A model generated the notes under the pieces. The model was given only the letters and a program-made list of their open reading frames with translations, was not told where the DNA came from and ran no database searches. DNA of 64,000 nucleotides from Ornithinimicrobium laminariae (GTDB taxonomy: Bacteria; Actinomycetota; Actinomycetes; Actinomycetales; Dermatophilaceae), in assembly GCF_019457945.1 (NCBI RefSeq), contig NZ_JAHZSU010000002.1, forward strand, positions 310,001 to 374,000, given 5' to 3'. Within the stretch, counting starts at the first letter, position 1, and each line of letters opens with the position of its first letter. Shown piece by piece: positions 24,636 to 33,849 of the stretch. The position numbers and the translations under genes are program-made.

Positions 24636-27600
24636 CGGACTTCCTCCCGGTAGTCCGCATCAAGGGCCTGGGCCCGCACGCGCGCCACCAAGACAGACCC
24701 GACGAACGCAAGGATGGCAACCATCAGGCCCAACACAACTAGCCACGGTCCCGTCGCCAAAGACAGAGTCGCCGGGATGCTCGCTACGCCCTGAGGAATT
24801 GTTGACCGCGCTAAATCAGGCACGACCAACAGCGACACCGCCCATCCGGCCAAGCCACCAAACACCGTGGCAGCGACCAGCACACCGACTAGTTCAGCCA
24901 GACGAGATCGCGCCTGGGCTCGCGGAGTCATCCCGAGCGCCCGCAGCACGGCAACCTCTGCGCGTCGAGCATTAACATTGCTCACGACAACGGCCGCAAC
25001 ACCGATACCCGCAAGCAGAACTGCTCCGACTGAGGCGGCCCAAAACACCAGCCGTACCGCCCTAGCCGGGTCGGTTACTTCCAGCTCCTCGCCTGGCTCA
25101 GCGGACACAATGCCCGGCAACGCGGCAATTTCGGCCGCCGTGCGCGTTGGCTCGGCAGACGAAACCCAGACCTCATCTGCAGCAGGCAGCGTGGCGCCTT
25201 CGACATGAAGCGCCACACTCAACACAGCTGAGTCGGCCACGACGAGGTGTGGGCTCGAGAAGCCGGGCACAGCATCCACGATCTGCACAACGTCAGCACC
25301 GACCACCGCACCAAAGGACTCAAGGTCGACACGCGAGCCAACGCTGAGGCTGTTGGCATGCGCTAATTCGGCGCTGAGTGCAACTGGCACCTGGCCCCCG
25401 GAATCGAAGACGGCGACGGATGAGTCCATGCGGCCATCAGGCCCCGAGAGGCTCGGTGCGTCGACCACGTCGATGATCAGGCCGCCCTCAGACTGCTCGA
25501 CCGAAATGTCCTCTGATTCAGACATCTGAGCCCAGCCATCCGCGGCCCGAGCCAATGAAATGGCCGCGCCATCAGCATTCATCGTGATGTCCGCGCTGAA
25601 GGTGACAGGATCAGCTGACCCGGTGAACACCGTCGGCGTCGACACATCAAGGGCCACAACTTCGTATGCGGTGTCAGGCAGCAGCTCAAGCACCGCGGAG
25701 GTGGACTGTGGGGTTATGTCGATCTGCACGTCCTCGGGAGTATCGGCGTCAACCACGAACGCGCCGGTGGTAGAACCCGCATCGAAGGTAGAGATCCGTC
25801 CCGAAGCCGTGTCTCTGAGGGCGAGCGTCAACTCAAACCCACCCGCTTGGGTACCAAACCCCTCTAGCGCTATCGCGAGCGCCTCATCCGCTGGCACCCC
25901 TGCTTGCTGCGACAACCCTTCATACAACGACGCAAACTCACTCTCGATGGCCTCTGCTGCTGCCGCTGGCAAGACCACCTGCCAGTCAACATCAACCTGC
26001 ACCATTTCGGCGCCAGTCGGCAGCGGGATCCCCTCGGCCTGGACAGGGCTGAGCACGTCGGCCAACTCGGCCGGGTCTGCCGCGCCGGCGGGCACGTCAG
26101 TCGCGGACCCCCAGCGAGCCATCGGCGCCACTACAACCTGGGCATCGCTATCCCCAACTTGAGTGTCTGCCACCCACACTGGCGAAACGGCCTCAACCCC
26201 AGAGACCTCCGGAATCGCACGGCGGTCTCCCTCGTCCGCACCCGTTTGCTCCAGCACGACGCGGACATCGGATCCTTGGCCCAAATCGGCGACGCTGGCT
26301 CGCAGGTCGCTCGACGTTGCGGCATACATTCCAGCGACCGTCGCCGTGCCCATCGACAGGACGATCAAGACGACCGGCACCGCATAGACCGACAACTGAC
26401 GGGATACTTGCGTGGTTGCTAGGTGACCAGCCAGCCCATGACGTCGCGCCACCGTCTGAGCCAGTCGAGAAAGCGGGCCCAAAGCCGCCAGCGCAATCAC
26501 CGCGCAAGCGGTCAATAAGAATGTCGGGGCCGAGCCCGCCAACAGGTCCGTGTCCAACTTTCCTTGCGCGTCTCGGATCACGGGAGACCCATAGCGCTGC
26601 AATTGCCACCACGAGAGCCCGGCCAGTCCGAGGACGGCGACAACAACCACGCCAGCCGCCACCTCACGACGGCGCCCCGATAGATCAGAGCTCTGATGGG
26701 TAGCCAATCGGCGGACGTGGGTGACCGAAACCGTGGTCAGGACAGCGACCACAGCCAACCCGGTGAGCGCGCCAACAGCGATGACGATCACCGGGTCTGC
26801 CGAGCCTGAGGGAACTGACACGGCAAGGACGAGGCCGGCGGCAACTACGCCGACACCTCCCCCCGTTACTGAGAGAGCCAGGGCTTCCAGCACGGACCAG
26901 CCAATCACCTGACGGCGAGCCGCACCCCGGGCCAAGAACAACCCGAACTGGCTGGTCCTGGAAACCACCAACAACTTGGCCAACTGCACCAGAGCAATCA
27001 GGCAGACACCAAAGAGCAAGAGAAGCGGCACCACTCCAAGAGCTCGGGCGATAGCTAGATTTTGGGCGGCCGCCGCGGCCGTCGGTGCCAAGTCGCCGTT
27101 GACCTGAACTCCGCGCAGCTCCACGTCACTCGACTTCAGGGTTGAGCGCAAGGTTTGTGCCGCTGTGGCGATCGGAGCCAGATCATCGGGCTGTAGAGCA
27201 TCCGCGTCAGGCTGGATCGTCCAGCGCACAAAGGGTGGATCGCTGAAAGCGGCCATCTCGTCAGTGGCCACAATCAAAGGCCCAACTTCTCCGTCAGCCT
27301 GACCGGCTCTTGCCAGCGGCTCGTCAAACCAATAGGCAGCTGCCGGGTCTGCAGGTCGCCATAGCGCGGAGATCCGCACATCTTGTCCAGATACCGAGAT
27401 CACAGCACCCGGGCTGAGGCCCCAGATCTGCGCGGCATCCGCGTGCAAAGCACCTTGGAGCGGGGACGCATCTGCGGTCGGCCAAGCCCCATCAACCAGC
27501 GCCACGAGGTCGCTCTGCGGGGTCAAGTTGTCATCTGAGATCGCCACGAGTCGCTCTTCGCGACCGTCCACCGGTCGTGGATCGCTGACTAACGAGCGTT

Positions 27601-27916
27601 GGACCACAACATCAGCAGGTGCAAAGGCCTGGTCAAAGAGCGCCCTTGCGGCTGCGTCCTGGGTAGCGGCATCTGGCTGCACCCGCGTCAGCACCAGCAG
27701 CCCTGCCTCGGTCGGGTTGTCCACGTCGGAGATGGCCTCTCGCGCAGAAACCGTGGCTGCCGCCAGTGAATACCCAACGGTCCCGGTGATGATCGCCGTC
27801 GTCACCGCAATCAACGCCAGCACACTTAACAACAACCCACCGCCCGCACGGGCGCGCTGAAGGGCAAGCCGCACCGTCGACAGCGCGGCACCTCGATGGC
27901 CAACGTCAGCCGACAA
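24632..27916 (-). CDS. FtsX-like permease, 1094 residues
   Basis: First gene of the exporter operon. The TTG start (27916) has AGGGGG just upstream and a matching promoter 34 bp further on. One N-terminal helix (LLLSVLALIAVTTAIITGTV, about 28-47) precedes a large outer domain, then a helix cluster near 280-530, a second large acidic extracytoplasmic region (about 540-960), and a C-terminal FtsX unit with SVGAVLLAGIGVAAVVVSN (near 990-1008), then two more helices. It is paralogous in layout to the 910-residue partner; the two probably form a heterodimer. The cargo, perhaps a lipid, peptide or cell-wall precursor, is not indicated by neighbours except the amidase. Confidence 0.88.
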   Translation of the reverse strand: MSADVGHRGAALSTVRLALQRARAGGGLLLSVLALIAVTTAIITGTVGYSLAAATVSAREAISDVDNPTEAGLLVLTRVQPDAATQDAAARALFDQAFAPADVVVQRSLVSDPRPVDGREERLVAISDDNLTPQSDLVALVDGAWPTADASPLQGALHADAAQIWGLSPGAVISVSGQDVRISALWRPADPAAAYWFDEPLARAGQADGEVGPLIVATDEMAAFSDPPFVRWTIQPDADALQPDDLAPIATAAQTLRSTLKSSDVELRGVQVNGDLAPTAAAAAQNLAIARALGVVPLLLLFGVCLIALVQLAKLLVVSRTSQFGLFLARGAARRQVIGWSVLEALALSVTGGGVGVVAAGLVLAVSVPSGSADPVIVIAVGALTGLAVVAVLTTVSVTHVRRLATHQSSDLSGRRREVAAGVVVVAVLGLAGLSWWQLQRYGSPVIRDAQGKLDTDLLAGSAPTFLLTACAVIALAALGPLSRLAQTVARRHGLAGHLATTQVSRQLSVYAVPVVLIVLSMGTATVAGMYAATSSDLRASVADLGQGSDVRVVLEQTGADEGDRRAIPEVSGVEAVSPVWVADTQVGDSDAQVVVAPMARWGSATDVPAGAADPAELADVLSPVQAEGIPLPTGAEMVQVDVDWQVVLPAAAAEAIESEFASLYEGLSQQAGVPADEALAIALEGFGTQAGGFELTLALRDTASGRISTFDAGSTTGAFVVDADTPEDVQIDITPQSTSAVLELLPDTAYEVVALDVSTPTVFTGSADPVTFSADITMNADGAAISLARAADGWAQMSESEDISVEQSEGGLIIDVVDAPSLSGPDGRMDSSVAVFDSGGQVPVALSAELAHANSLSVGSRVDLESFGAVVGADVVQIVDAVPGFSSPHLVVADSAVLSVALHVEGATLPAADEVWVSSAEPTRTAAEIAALPGIVSAEPGEELEVTDPARAVRLVFWAASVGAVLLAGIGVAAVVVSNVNARRAEVAVLRALGMTPRAQARSRLAELVGVLVAATVFGGLAGWAVSLLVVPDLARSTIPQGVASIPATLSLATGPWLVVLGLMVAILAFVGSVLVARVRAQALDADYREEVR

Positions 27917-27949
27917 GATTCCCCCTGATCTCGATGAGTGCCTGGCTAG

Positions 27950-27978
27950 ACCCTAAGCGTGGGGTCCGACACTCTCAA
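27950..27978 (-). promoter_or_regulatory. Candidate SigA-type promoter of the FtsX exporter operon
   Basis: On the minus strand, TTGAGA (27973-27978) and TAGGGT (27950-27955) are separated by 17 bp, close to the vegetative consensus of actinomycetes. Transcription would begin near 27943, about 27 nt before the TTG start of the 1094-residue permease. It lies just beyond the amidase stop, so the exporter has its own promoter. Confidence 0.5.
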
Positions 27979-27982
27979 GAGA

Positions 27983-30082
27983 TCAGCATCTGGTCGTGCC
28001 CGCTGAGTGACTCATACCGCCCAGCACCGTGGCGAGATTGATGTCCAGGTCGACCATCGCTTCTCGCACAACTCGGGGCTGGCAAAACGAGTGGGTCAAC
28101 AGCACTGGAGCGTCCTGGTAGTCAGCCAACTGGGTGCCAGCAACGGCATCAATCGGCGAGTACCCATTCGCCATGATGGCGTTGTCCGCGCCTTCAGGCC
28201 AGGTATCCGACGCCAGCAAAGTAGCCGTCTCAAACCGGTTGGCTCCCGAGATGCGCTCAACATCGCTCGTAGGCATAGCCGTGGCCACCTGGTCAACGAA
28301 CGCATCGCTGACTCGAGCCGTCCCGCCCAGGACAACGATCCGCTGCGGCGCAAGTCGTGCCATTTCTAAAGTGGTAGCTTCGTCTAGATCAGAGGTGCCG
28401 CGCACCAAGAGGACCGGATTCGATCCGGTCGCTGCGGCAGCACCGCCAGCGAGCGCATCGGCTGGATCTAAACCTGCAGCGAGATAGAGGGTGTCCACTT
28501 GCTGGAACTCACCCGTTAACTCCCTCGCGGTCGCATACCGGTCTGAGCCTGACAATCGACTCACGTCGTAGCCCTGGTTAGCGAGTTGCTGCTCCACTCC
28601 ACTCGACACCACCGCTGTTCCACCAACAACAACCACTCGATCAGGGTCGAGGGCGTCCAGTCGCGCCTGCACTCCAGAGGGGATGCTAGAGGACTTAGCG
28701 AGCAGCACTGCGTCGTTATCGGCCGCGGCAAGCGGTCCCAGCGACAGCACGTCCGGCACGGCCGTTCCACTAGCCAAATAGACCGTATCCGCACCCCACG
28801 GGTGTGAGGCTTCAGCTAGGTCTCCGGCGGTCTCGTATCGGCTGGCACCTGCATACTTTTGCACTGCCGTCAGATCGCTGCCCTGATAGACAGCGACGCG
28901 ATCGGTGAACTCGCCGAGCCGGTTGGCGAAGTAGTTGCCGGGGCAGGATGTGCCGTTGACGTCACGGTGTCGGTGAACGATCGGCAGCGTCCGGGTCCAG
29001 CCTTCATAGGTGTTTTCGTAGCGGAACGTGTCTTGGGCCGAGAGGTCATTGACGTCGAGGCGCCAGGCAGTCACAGCAGCCATCGCCTCGAAGCCAGCGC
29101 TCGGGACATTGGTGGCCGTGTAGTCCCCCAAGATCGAGATGCCTGCGGTCGCGTAGTTCATCCCATTGGCGTGCGCAGTCCTCAGCCCCTCGTTGGCACC
29201 ACCACGTCGGCCTTCCCAAGCCCGACCGTATTTGTCGACCAAGATGTTGTAACCCACGTCGCCCCAGCCGCGACTCACTGCGTGAAAGTCATAGATTCCA
29301 CGCAAGATGGCGGGCACCTGCCCCGAGGAGTATGAGTTGGAGCCAGCCGTGTGGTGGATCGTCACCCCTAAGCCAGACTCGGTGTAGTTCGGGCTGTATT
29401 CACGAATCGACTCATCGGCTCCCCAGTGTTGGCGGGTGCCGATGATGGGACCATTGACGGAGTACGCCTGGGTCACAGCATCAGGGGTGATGACCTCCGC
29501 GCTGTCTGCCGACTTGCCGTCGACCCGTGGGACATCGACCAGGTCATCGGGGCGGCTGGCGACCTCCCAAACGTCCAGCACGACCGGAACACTGGGACCC
29601 ACAACGTCAAACTGGACTTCGTCGACCCCAATCATGATCGTGCCCTCGGTGCCGGTGGTGACTTCAACGGCCCCGGGCAGTTCAGGCTCATCGCCCCCGG
29701 TGGCAACTGGCGCGGTGCTGGCTTCCCCTTCTTGCCAGGGCGACCACTCATCCCCGGTGCGGCTGCGCACGAGGACGTGGCCAGCTTCGGCGCCCGGCCA
29801 GGTCACTCCAACGATCGCGACTTCAGCGTCAATCGCGGCACCGCCCTGCAGGTGGGCGCCTTCAGACTCGGTATGTTCGTGCGTCGTCGCAGAGTCGCCA
29901 CCGGCTATGACGCTGGCTGGCTCGCTGGTTTCGATCAACGTGACAGATTGACGACGATCTTGCTCGTCCGTGGCGGCATCTTGGGCTGGCACGTCCGGAA
30001 CGTCCATGAAGGCAGCCGAGGCAGAGCTAGTTCCAAAGAGGAGTGCCGTCACTAATCCTGCTGCGGTGGCGATCTTGCGCAT
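27983..30082 (-). CDS. Secreted PGRP-type N-acetylmuramoyl-L-alanine amidase with cell-wall-binding repeats 2
   Basis: Exported protein of 699 residues. A signal peptide ends at about ASA-23/24. Residues about 215-395 form an amidase_2/PGRP domain: HWGADESIREYSP, TIHHTAGS with His243, the YDFHAVSRGWGDVGYNILVD segment, and the VHRHRDVNGTSCPG element with His370/372 and Cys380; these include the zinc ligands for cutting the bond between muramic acid and L-Ala. Residues about 405-699 contain three CWB2 repeats, each ending near VVVGG, VVLGG or TVLGG, that anchor the enzyme to the wall. ATG 30082 was chosen since AAGGAAG lies 8 nt upstream. Likely role is wall remodelling or lysis of other cells. 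Confidence 0.9.
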   Translation of the reverse strand: MRKIATAAGLVTALLFGTSSASAAFMDVPDVPAQDAATDEQDRRQSVTLIETSEPASVIAGGDSATTHEHTESEGAHLQGGAAIDAEVAIVGVTWPGAEAGHVLVRSRTGDEWSPWQEGEASTAPVATGGDEPELPGAVEVTTGTEGTIMIGVDEVQFDVVGPSVPVVLDVWEVASRPDDLVDVPRVDGKSADSAEVITPDAVTQAYSVNGPIIGTRQHWGADESIREYSPNYTESGLGVTIHHTAGSNSYSSGQVPAILRGIYDFHAVSRGWGDVGYNILVDKYGRAWEGRRGGANEGLRTAHANGMNYATAGISILGDYTATNVPSAGFEAMAAVTAWRLDVNDLSAQDTFRYENTYEGWTRTLPIVHRHRDVNGTSCPGNYFANRLGEFTDRVAVYQGSDLTAVQKYAGASRYETAGDLAEASHPWGADTVYLASGTAVPDVLSLGPLAAADNDAVLLAKSSSIPSGVQARLDALDPDRVVVVGGTAVVSSGVEQQLANQGYDVSRLSGSDRYATARELTGEFQQVDTLYLAAGLDPADALAGGAAAATGSNPVLLVRGTSDLDEATTLEMARLAPQRIVVLGGTARVSDAFVDQVATAMPTSDVERISGANRFETATLLASDTWPEGADNAIMANGYSPIDAVAGTQLADYQDAPVLLTHSFCQPRVVREAMVDLDINLATVLGGMSHSAGTTRC

Positions 30083-30178
30083 CGGAGCAACTTCCTTCAA
30101 AACGGGTGCACGATTTTCGGGGGAACTCCCAGTGTGCCCTCCGTTTTTTGCCCCCGTGAGGCAAACCCTGCGCCGTCG

Positions 30179-31132
30179 TCACCTGCGAGGTTTGAGGTTT
30201 ATCCCGGGAAGCGCGGGCGCCGGAATGCGCTCCATATCGCCAACAACTCGGCCAAAGCGTTGCGGCACAAAACCATTGGATTCCTCTTCCCACCGCGCCC
30301 GGGCCTGCTCGATCTCACTCTGGGAGCGTCCGACGAAGTTCCACCACATGATTATTTCTTCGCCAAAGGGTGGTCCGCCCAATACCAAAATCCGAGTTTT
30401 CTCTGGCGTGTCAATGACCAGACTGTCGGGGCCAGCTGGCAAGAACGCAAGCTCACCGGCCTGCACCACCTGCCCGTTGACTGTCACTGAGCCGGAGTCA
30501 ACCAGCACTCCGTGCTCAAACACCGCGTCGCTCGTGAGGCGCAGCGAGGCTCCTGCGTCAAGGTCAATCTGAGCCCCCAACAAGGGCGTCTGGGTGGGCA
30601 CCGGAGAAGACTGGGTATGCGTGGCTGCGTCCTCATCGAGCCACGACAACTCCCCCAGGAACACGTTGATTTGGCCACCGGCGACCGGAACGGGCCTGGC
30701 GGCATACCGGGCGAAGTCGGGGTTCATCTGCGCTCGCCCTTTGGGCAGAGCCACCCACAACTGCACACCATGCAAAACGGTGGTCTCAGGGGTCGAGACT
30801 TCTGAGTGGCTAATGCCAAAGCCAGCCGTCATTAGGTTGAGTTCGCCAGGGCGCACCACCGCATGGCTGCCGATCGAGTCGCGGTGCTCAATCGCCCCCG
30901 CGAACAGCCACGAAACCGTCTGCAGTCCTATATGGGGGTGGGGCGCCACGACCATCCCCGGCCGGTCCTGGGCCACGTCGTCCGGGCCATAGTGATCGAC
31001 GAAGCACCAAGCCCCAATGAGTGAGCGGCCGCGCGATGGCAGTGTCCGCCGTACCTTCATGGCTCGCGGCCCACCCAGGGGCACTTCACGCGGGGTGAGG
31101 ATGTCGATCTGCTCGGCAGCGTTGGCGCTCAT
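30179..31132 (-). CDS. Pirin family protein
   Basis: Bicupin of 317 residues. The N-terminal cupin carries FVDHYGPDDV and the metal site PHPHIGLQTVSWLF with HRDS nearby, giving the His/His/His/Glu cluster that binds Fe or Ni in pirins. The FGISHSEVS segment is also a family hallmark. Bacterial pirins have been described as quercetin dioxygenases or as regulators of metabolic enzymes, so the exact role is open. No signal peptide. The C-terminal 60 residues (pirin_C domain) run through FGEEIIMWWNFVGRS. It is upstream of the amidase gene on the same strand with a 96-bp gap. Confidence 0.92.
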   Translation of the reverse strand: MSANAAEQIDILTPREVPLGGPRAMKVRRTLPSRGRSLIGAWCFVDHYGPDDVAQDRPGMVVAPHPHIGLQTVSWLFAGAIEHRDSIGSHAVVRPGELNLMTAGFGISHSEVSTPETTVLHGVQLWVALPKGRAQMNPDFARYAARPVPVAGGQINVFLGELSWLDEDAATHTQSSPVPTQTPLLGAQIDLDAGASLRLTSDAVFEHGVLVDSGSVTVNGQVVQAGELAFLPAGPDSLVIDTPEKTRILVLGGPPFGEEIIMWWNFVGRSQSEIEQARARWEEESNGFVPQRFGRVVGDMERIPAPALPGINLKPRR

Positions 31133-31239
31133 GGATTCACGATAGGCCGGTGACGGCCCGCTAGCCGGATGGGGTGCACATAGGCCTGTTCTAGGTGGAA
31201 CAACTCACCCTGCCCGGTGGAGAACGGCCACTCGCTCAA

Positions 31240-31584
31240 TCACTCGTAGGCAGGGATCGTCGGATCGTGCTGTGACATCTGCGTGAAAAACTCGACCCAG
31301 GAGCTTAGGCGGGCATCAGCGCAGGCCTCGCTACCCTTGCCCCCAACATCGACGCAGGCACCAGATGCCTCGCCCCGGGTCAACATGATCATCACGGTGA
31401 AGGTCGTCGCCCGGTCCTCCACCTGACTCCACACCTGGAACTCATCGTCAGGGTGAGGCAGAAGCGCGTAGACCGTGGAGTCGGCGCCACCTTTGGCCAC
31501 CTCATTCTGGCTGGCCGCGCCTCCGGCCAGCGCCTGCACCTCCTCGCCCGCGGTGGTGCACTCATTTCGCTGGTGTTCCTCGCC
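31240..31584 (-). pseudogene. PIG-L deacetylase remnant
   Basis: Only about 100 residues are left of a PIG-L/LmbE-type deacetylase. The diagnostic zinc motif is preserved: YALLPHPDDEFQVWSQVED, with PHPDDE holding the His-Asp-Asp metal ligands, followed by VMIMLTRGEASG. Full members are 230-300 residues and have a distal H-x-x-H region, absent here: the frame stops at 31240. The 5' part is missing too, since the frame meets a stop at about 31597 and the sequence there becomes part of another gene fragment on the opposite strand. A GTG at 31539 could start a peptide, but a working enzyme is unlikely. Confidence 0.65.
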
Positions 31585-31986
31585 TTCGCCCTGATCTCAA
31601 TCGCTGCTCCGACTGCTCTGGGTGGCGAATCCCTCATCGTGATGAAACGGCTGTGGACGCCACCGTTTGCTCTGCTGATCGGCGTCCCGGTCGGCCTGTT
31701 TCTCCTAATTACCAATGTGTTGATCGACAGCGGGACGAAGTCCGCGCGAGCACGCAAGGCGCAGGCGCTAAGGCCATTCATTGCCCTGGGTCGCAACTTC
31801 TTACTCGTCTACTTCGGCTCCCATGTGCTTAATTCATTGCTGCGCCGGTCAGGTGTTTTTGGGGTGCTGGTGGGGGTCTTCCCCTGCGAGGCTGCGGCGA
31901 TGTGGGGCATGCCGGTGCTCTCGGTGATCGCTTGGTCAACCCTGACCTTTGTGCTGAACCGGAAAAAGATCTACCTCCGCGCCTAG
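31552..31986 (+). pseudogene. C-terminal remnant of a membrane acyltransferase (HGSNAT/DUF1624-like)
   Basis: About 145 residues with four hydrophobic segments: ALISLVFLAFALISIAAP, PFALLIGVPVGLFLLITNVL, LRPFIALGRNFLLVYFGSHV and GMPVLSVIAWSTLTFVLNRK. The IALGRNFLLVYFGSH motif and the closing WSTLTFVLNRKKIYLRA match the C-terminal end of heparan-alpha-glucosaminide N-acetyltransferase/DUF1624-type membrane proteins of about 350-420 residues. The N-terminal two thirds, with the catalytic His region, are missing because upstream sequence is antisense to the PIG-L remnant. No ribosome binding site was found. It could instead be a misjudged short gene, but truncation is more likely. Confidence 0.6.
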
Positions 31987-32112
31987 TCTGGGAAACGTCA
32001 GGGAACCGCGTGGCTCTAGCCCGCGTCCACCTGGTGTGCGATTCTCGCCAGAGAGAAACGCGAGCTTCGGACCGTCGTGACGGTCCCCATTCACGAGATC
32101 GGCAGGGAGAAC
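31987..32112. promoter_or_regulatory. Leader of the SPFH gene pair with a short palindrome
   Basis: A perfect inverted repeat with 8-bp arms GGACCGTC/GACGGTCC and a 2-base centre lies at 32069-32086. It could be an operator or a small hairpin in the mRNA leader. The GTG start at 32113 has AGGGAG 3-9 nt upstream. I see no strong promoter hexamers. Confidence 0.35.
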
Positions 32113-33849
32113 GTGAGCAGAGCAGAGCAGTTTATGAATGCTGCGAGACAGGTCGCTGGTGGCGCCGACGCGCGCCAGATGGCCAGCTCGATGGCACAGC
32201 AGGGTGGGCAAGCGGTGCAGCAGGCAGCTGGCGGCGCGGCCAACCGAAGCAGTGGCGGAGGTGAGGACAACCGTCGACGCGATGAGAATCGCGGTGAAGA
32301 CGAGTTCGATCTCGATGCCCGCGACTTTCCCTCGGCGCGCGATCAAGCGGCTTCACCGGGCACCAGGATTCAGGCGACCAGTTGCTCCATTAAGGATTCG
32401 GCTGAGCACCTGAGCCGCAGCAACTACGAGCAGGGGCCCAACGGACCGGTGCACGTCATCACCCCCATGGTGATGCCCAAGGGCACCCGAGTTCGCGCTC
32501 TGTTCCCCGCCGTCATTCTCGTCATCCTCGGCATCGTCGGCAGCATTGTGCTTCTGCCCTTTGACTTGTCGTTTGCCGTCTTTGGCCCGCACTACATCTT
32601 GCTTGTTGTCGTGGCTGCCCTCTTTATGTGGTGGCGCGCCGGCATGGTGATGGTCCCCGAAGGCTGTGTCGCATTGATCTCTCGCTTCGGAAAGGTCGAA
32701 GCTGAAGTCGGACCGGGCCTGGTCACGTTGATCAACCCGTGGAAGCGCGTTTCGTACATCATTAACGTAACCCGCGAATACCCCTTTAACGCACCGATCC
32801 GTCAAGCCCCGACCAAGTCGGGTGTCCAGGCCTCCGTTGACCTCTTCTTGCAGTTCCGGATCATCAACGCCCGCGAGTTTGTCTTTGTGTTGGGTGCTGT
32901 CCAGGGCTTCCAAGACAAGCTAAACAACGCCATTTCGGAGACCACTCGCTCGCTGATCTACGAGCAAGAGGCCGCTGGCATCTATGACCTCGTCGGCGAA
33001 AGCACCCAGGGACTGCTTGAGCAGTTGAACGCACAGTTTGCCCCCGCCGTGCAGTTGACCACGGCCAACATCACGCACGCCGAGCCTGCCAACCAGGGCT
33101 ACCGGATGGACCTCGCAGCACCGGAGATGATCCGCGTCGCCAAAGAGGCCTACACGTACGAATACGAACTGCAGCTGCGCAAAGAGCAAAACGACGGTGA
33201 CCTCAACAAGGACCTCGCGTCGCTGAACGAGACGCTGTCCTCAATCCAGGCCGACATCGCGCGCTACCAAGCGCAGATGGACACGGCCCTGGAGCGCGAG
33301 ACCAACCGCGCCGACGCTTTGGCAACGCAGCGCTTTGTCGAGGCTGAGTCCACGGCCAATGCCAACGCAGCCACCCTGGAGGCCCAGGCCCTCGACATTC
33401 GCGCGATGAGCGCCGCCTTGGCTCCGGAGATCCTCGACTACCGCTACCAGCAGGACATGCTGACCCAGTTGGAGTCGTTGGCCGAGTCGCTGCCGCAGAT
33501 CGTCCGGGTCGGCGACGACACCAACGGTGTGGACTTCTTGCAGGTTGCCCGTCAGCTGGTGGGCGATGCAGATGCGCCACTCTTCTCCGACGCAGACATG
33601 GCCGACATCCAGTCACGCAAGGACGCCATCAAAGACCGCGTGGCCAGCCGCAAGGACGCTATTGACCGCCTCCTGGAAGCTCCGCAGGAGACGCAGGTGG
33701 AGATCGTTTCGGAGTCTGAGGACTCCTCCCACCTCCCCGGCGAAGACCGGATGGAAGAGATCCGCAGGTCAGTCGCCGAGCCTGGTGACCCCGGCGAAGT
33801 AGCCACCCAGACCAGCCCTACGCACCGTGAGGATGAGCAGAATGTCTGA
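32113..33849 (+). CDS. SPFH (prohibitin/band 7) domain membrane protein, first of a pair
   Basis: Protein of 578 residues. Residues 1-85 are low-complexity, Gln/Ala then Asp/Arg-rich. Two adjacent membrane helices (about 120-165, ALFPAVILVILGIVGSIVLL and YILLVVVAALFMWW) precede the SPFH domain, which opens with MVMVPEGCVALISRFGKVEAEVGPG split around residues 172-195 and continues through VDLFLQFRIINAREFV. A long coiled coil with Gln/Glu/Ala (about 355-465) follows. SPFH proteins assemble into ring or cage scaffolds in membrane microdomains (HflKC, stomatin, flotillin). GTG 32113 has AGGGAG just upstream. Its stop overlaps the partner's start by 8 nt. Confidence 0.88.
   Translation: MSRAEQFMNAARQVAGGADARQMASSMAQQGGQAVQQAAGGAANRSSGGGEDNRRRDENRGEDEFDLDARDFPSARDQAASPGTRIQATSCSIKDSAEHLSRSNYEQGPNGPVHVITPMVMPKGTRVRALFPAVILVILGIVGSIVLLPFDLSFAVFGPHYILLVVVAALFMWWRAGMVMVPEGCVALISRFGKVEAEVGPGLVTLINPWKRVSYIINVTREYPFNAPIRQAPTKSGVQASVDLFLQFRIINAREFVFVLGAVQGFQDKLNNAISETTRSLIYEQEAAGIYDLVGESTQGLLEQLNAQFAPAVQLTTANITHAEPANQGYRMDLAAPEMIRVAKEAYTYEYELQLRKEQNDGDLNKDLASLNETLSSIQADIARYQAQMDTALERETNRADALATQRFVEAESTANANAATLEAQALDIRAMSAALAPEILDYRYQQDMLTQLESLAESLPQIVRVGDDTNGVDFLQVARQLVGDADAPLFSDADMADIQSRKDAIKDRVASRKDAIDRLLEAPQETQVEIVSESEDSSHLPGEDRMEEIRRSVAEPGDPGEVATQTSPTHREDEQNV

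Noticed and set aside
20289..27916. Macrolide resistance (MacB) efflux
   Set aside because: The ATPases are of MacB type, but there is no MacA-like adaptor and the permeases are much larger; the cargo is unknown.
30083..30178. Cyclic di-AMP riboswitch before the amidase
   Set aside because: Such elements are known before actinobacterial wall-hydrolase genes, but only about 95 bp are available here and the conserved motifs were not found.
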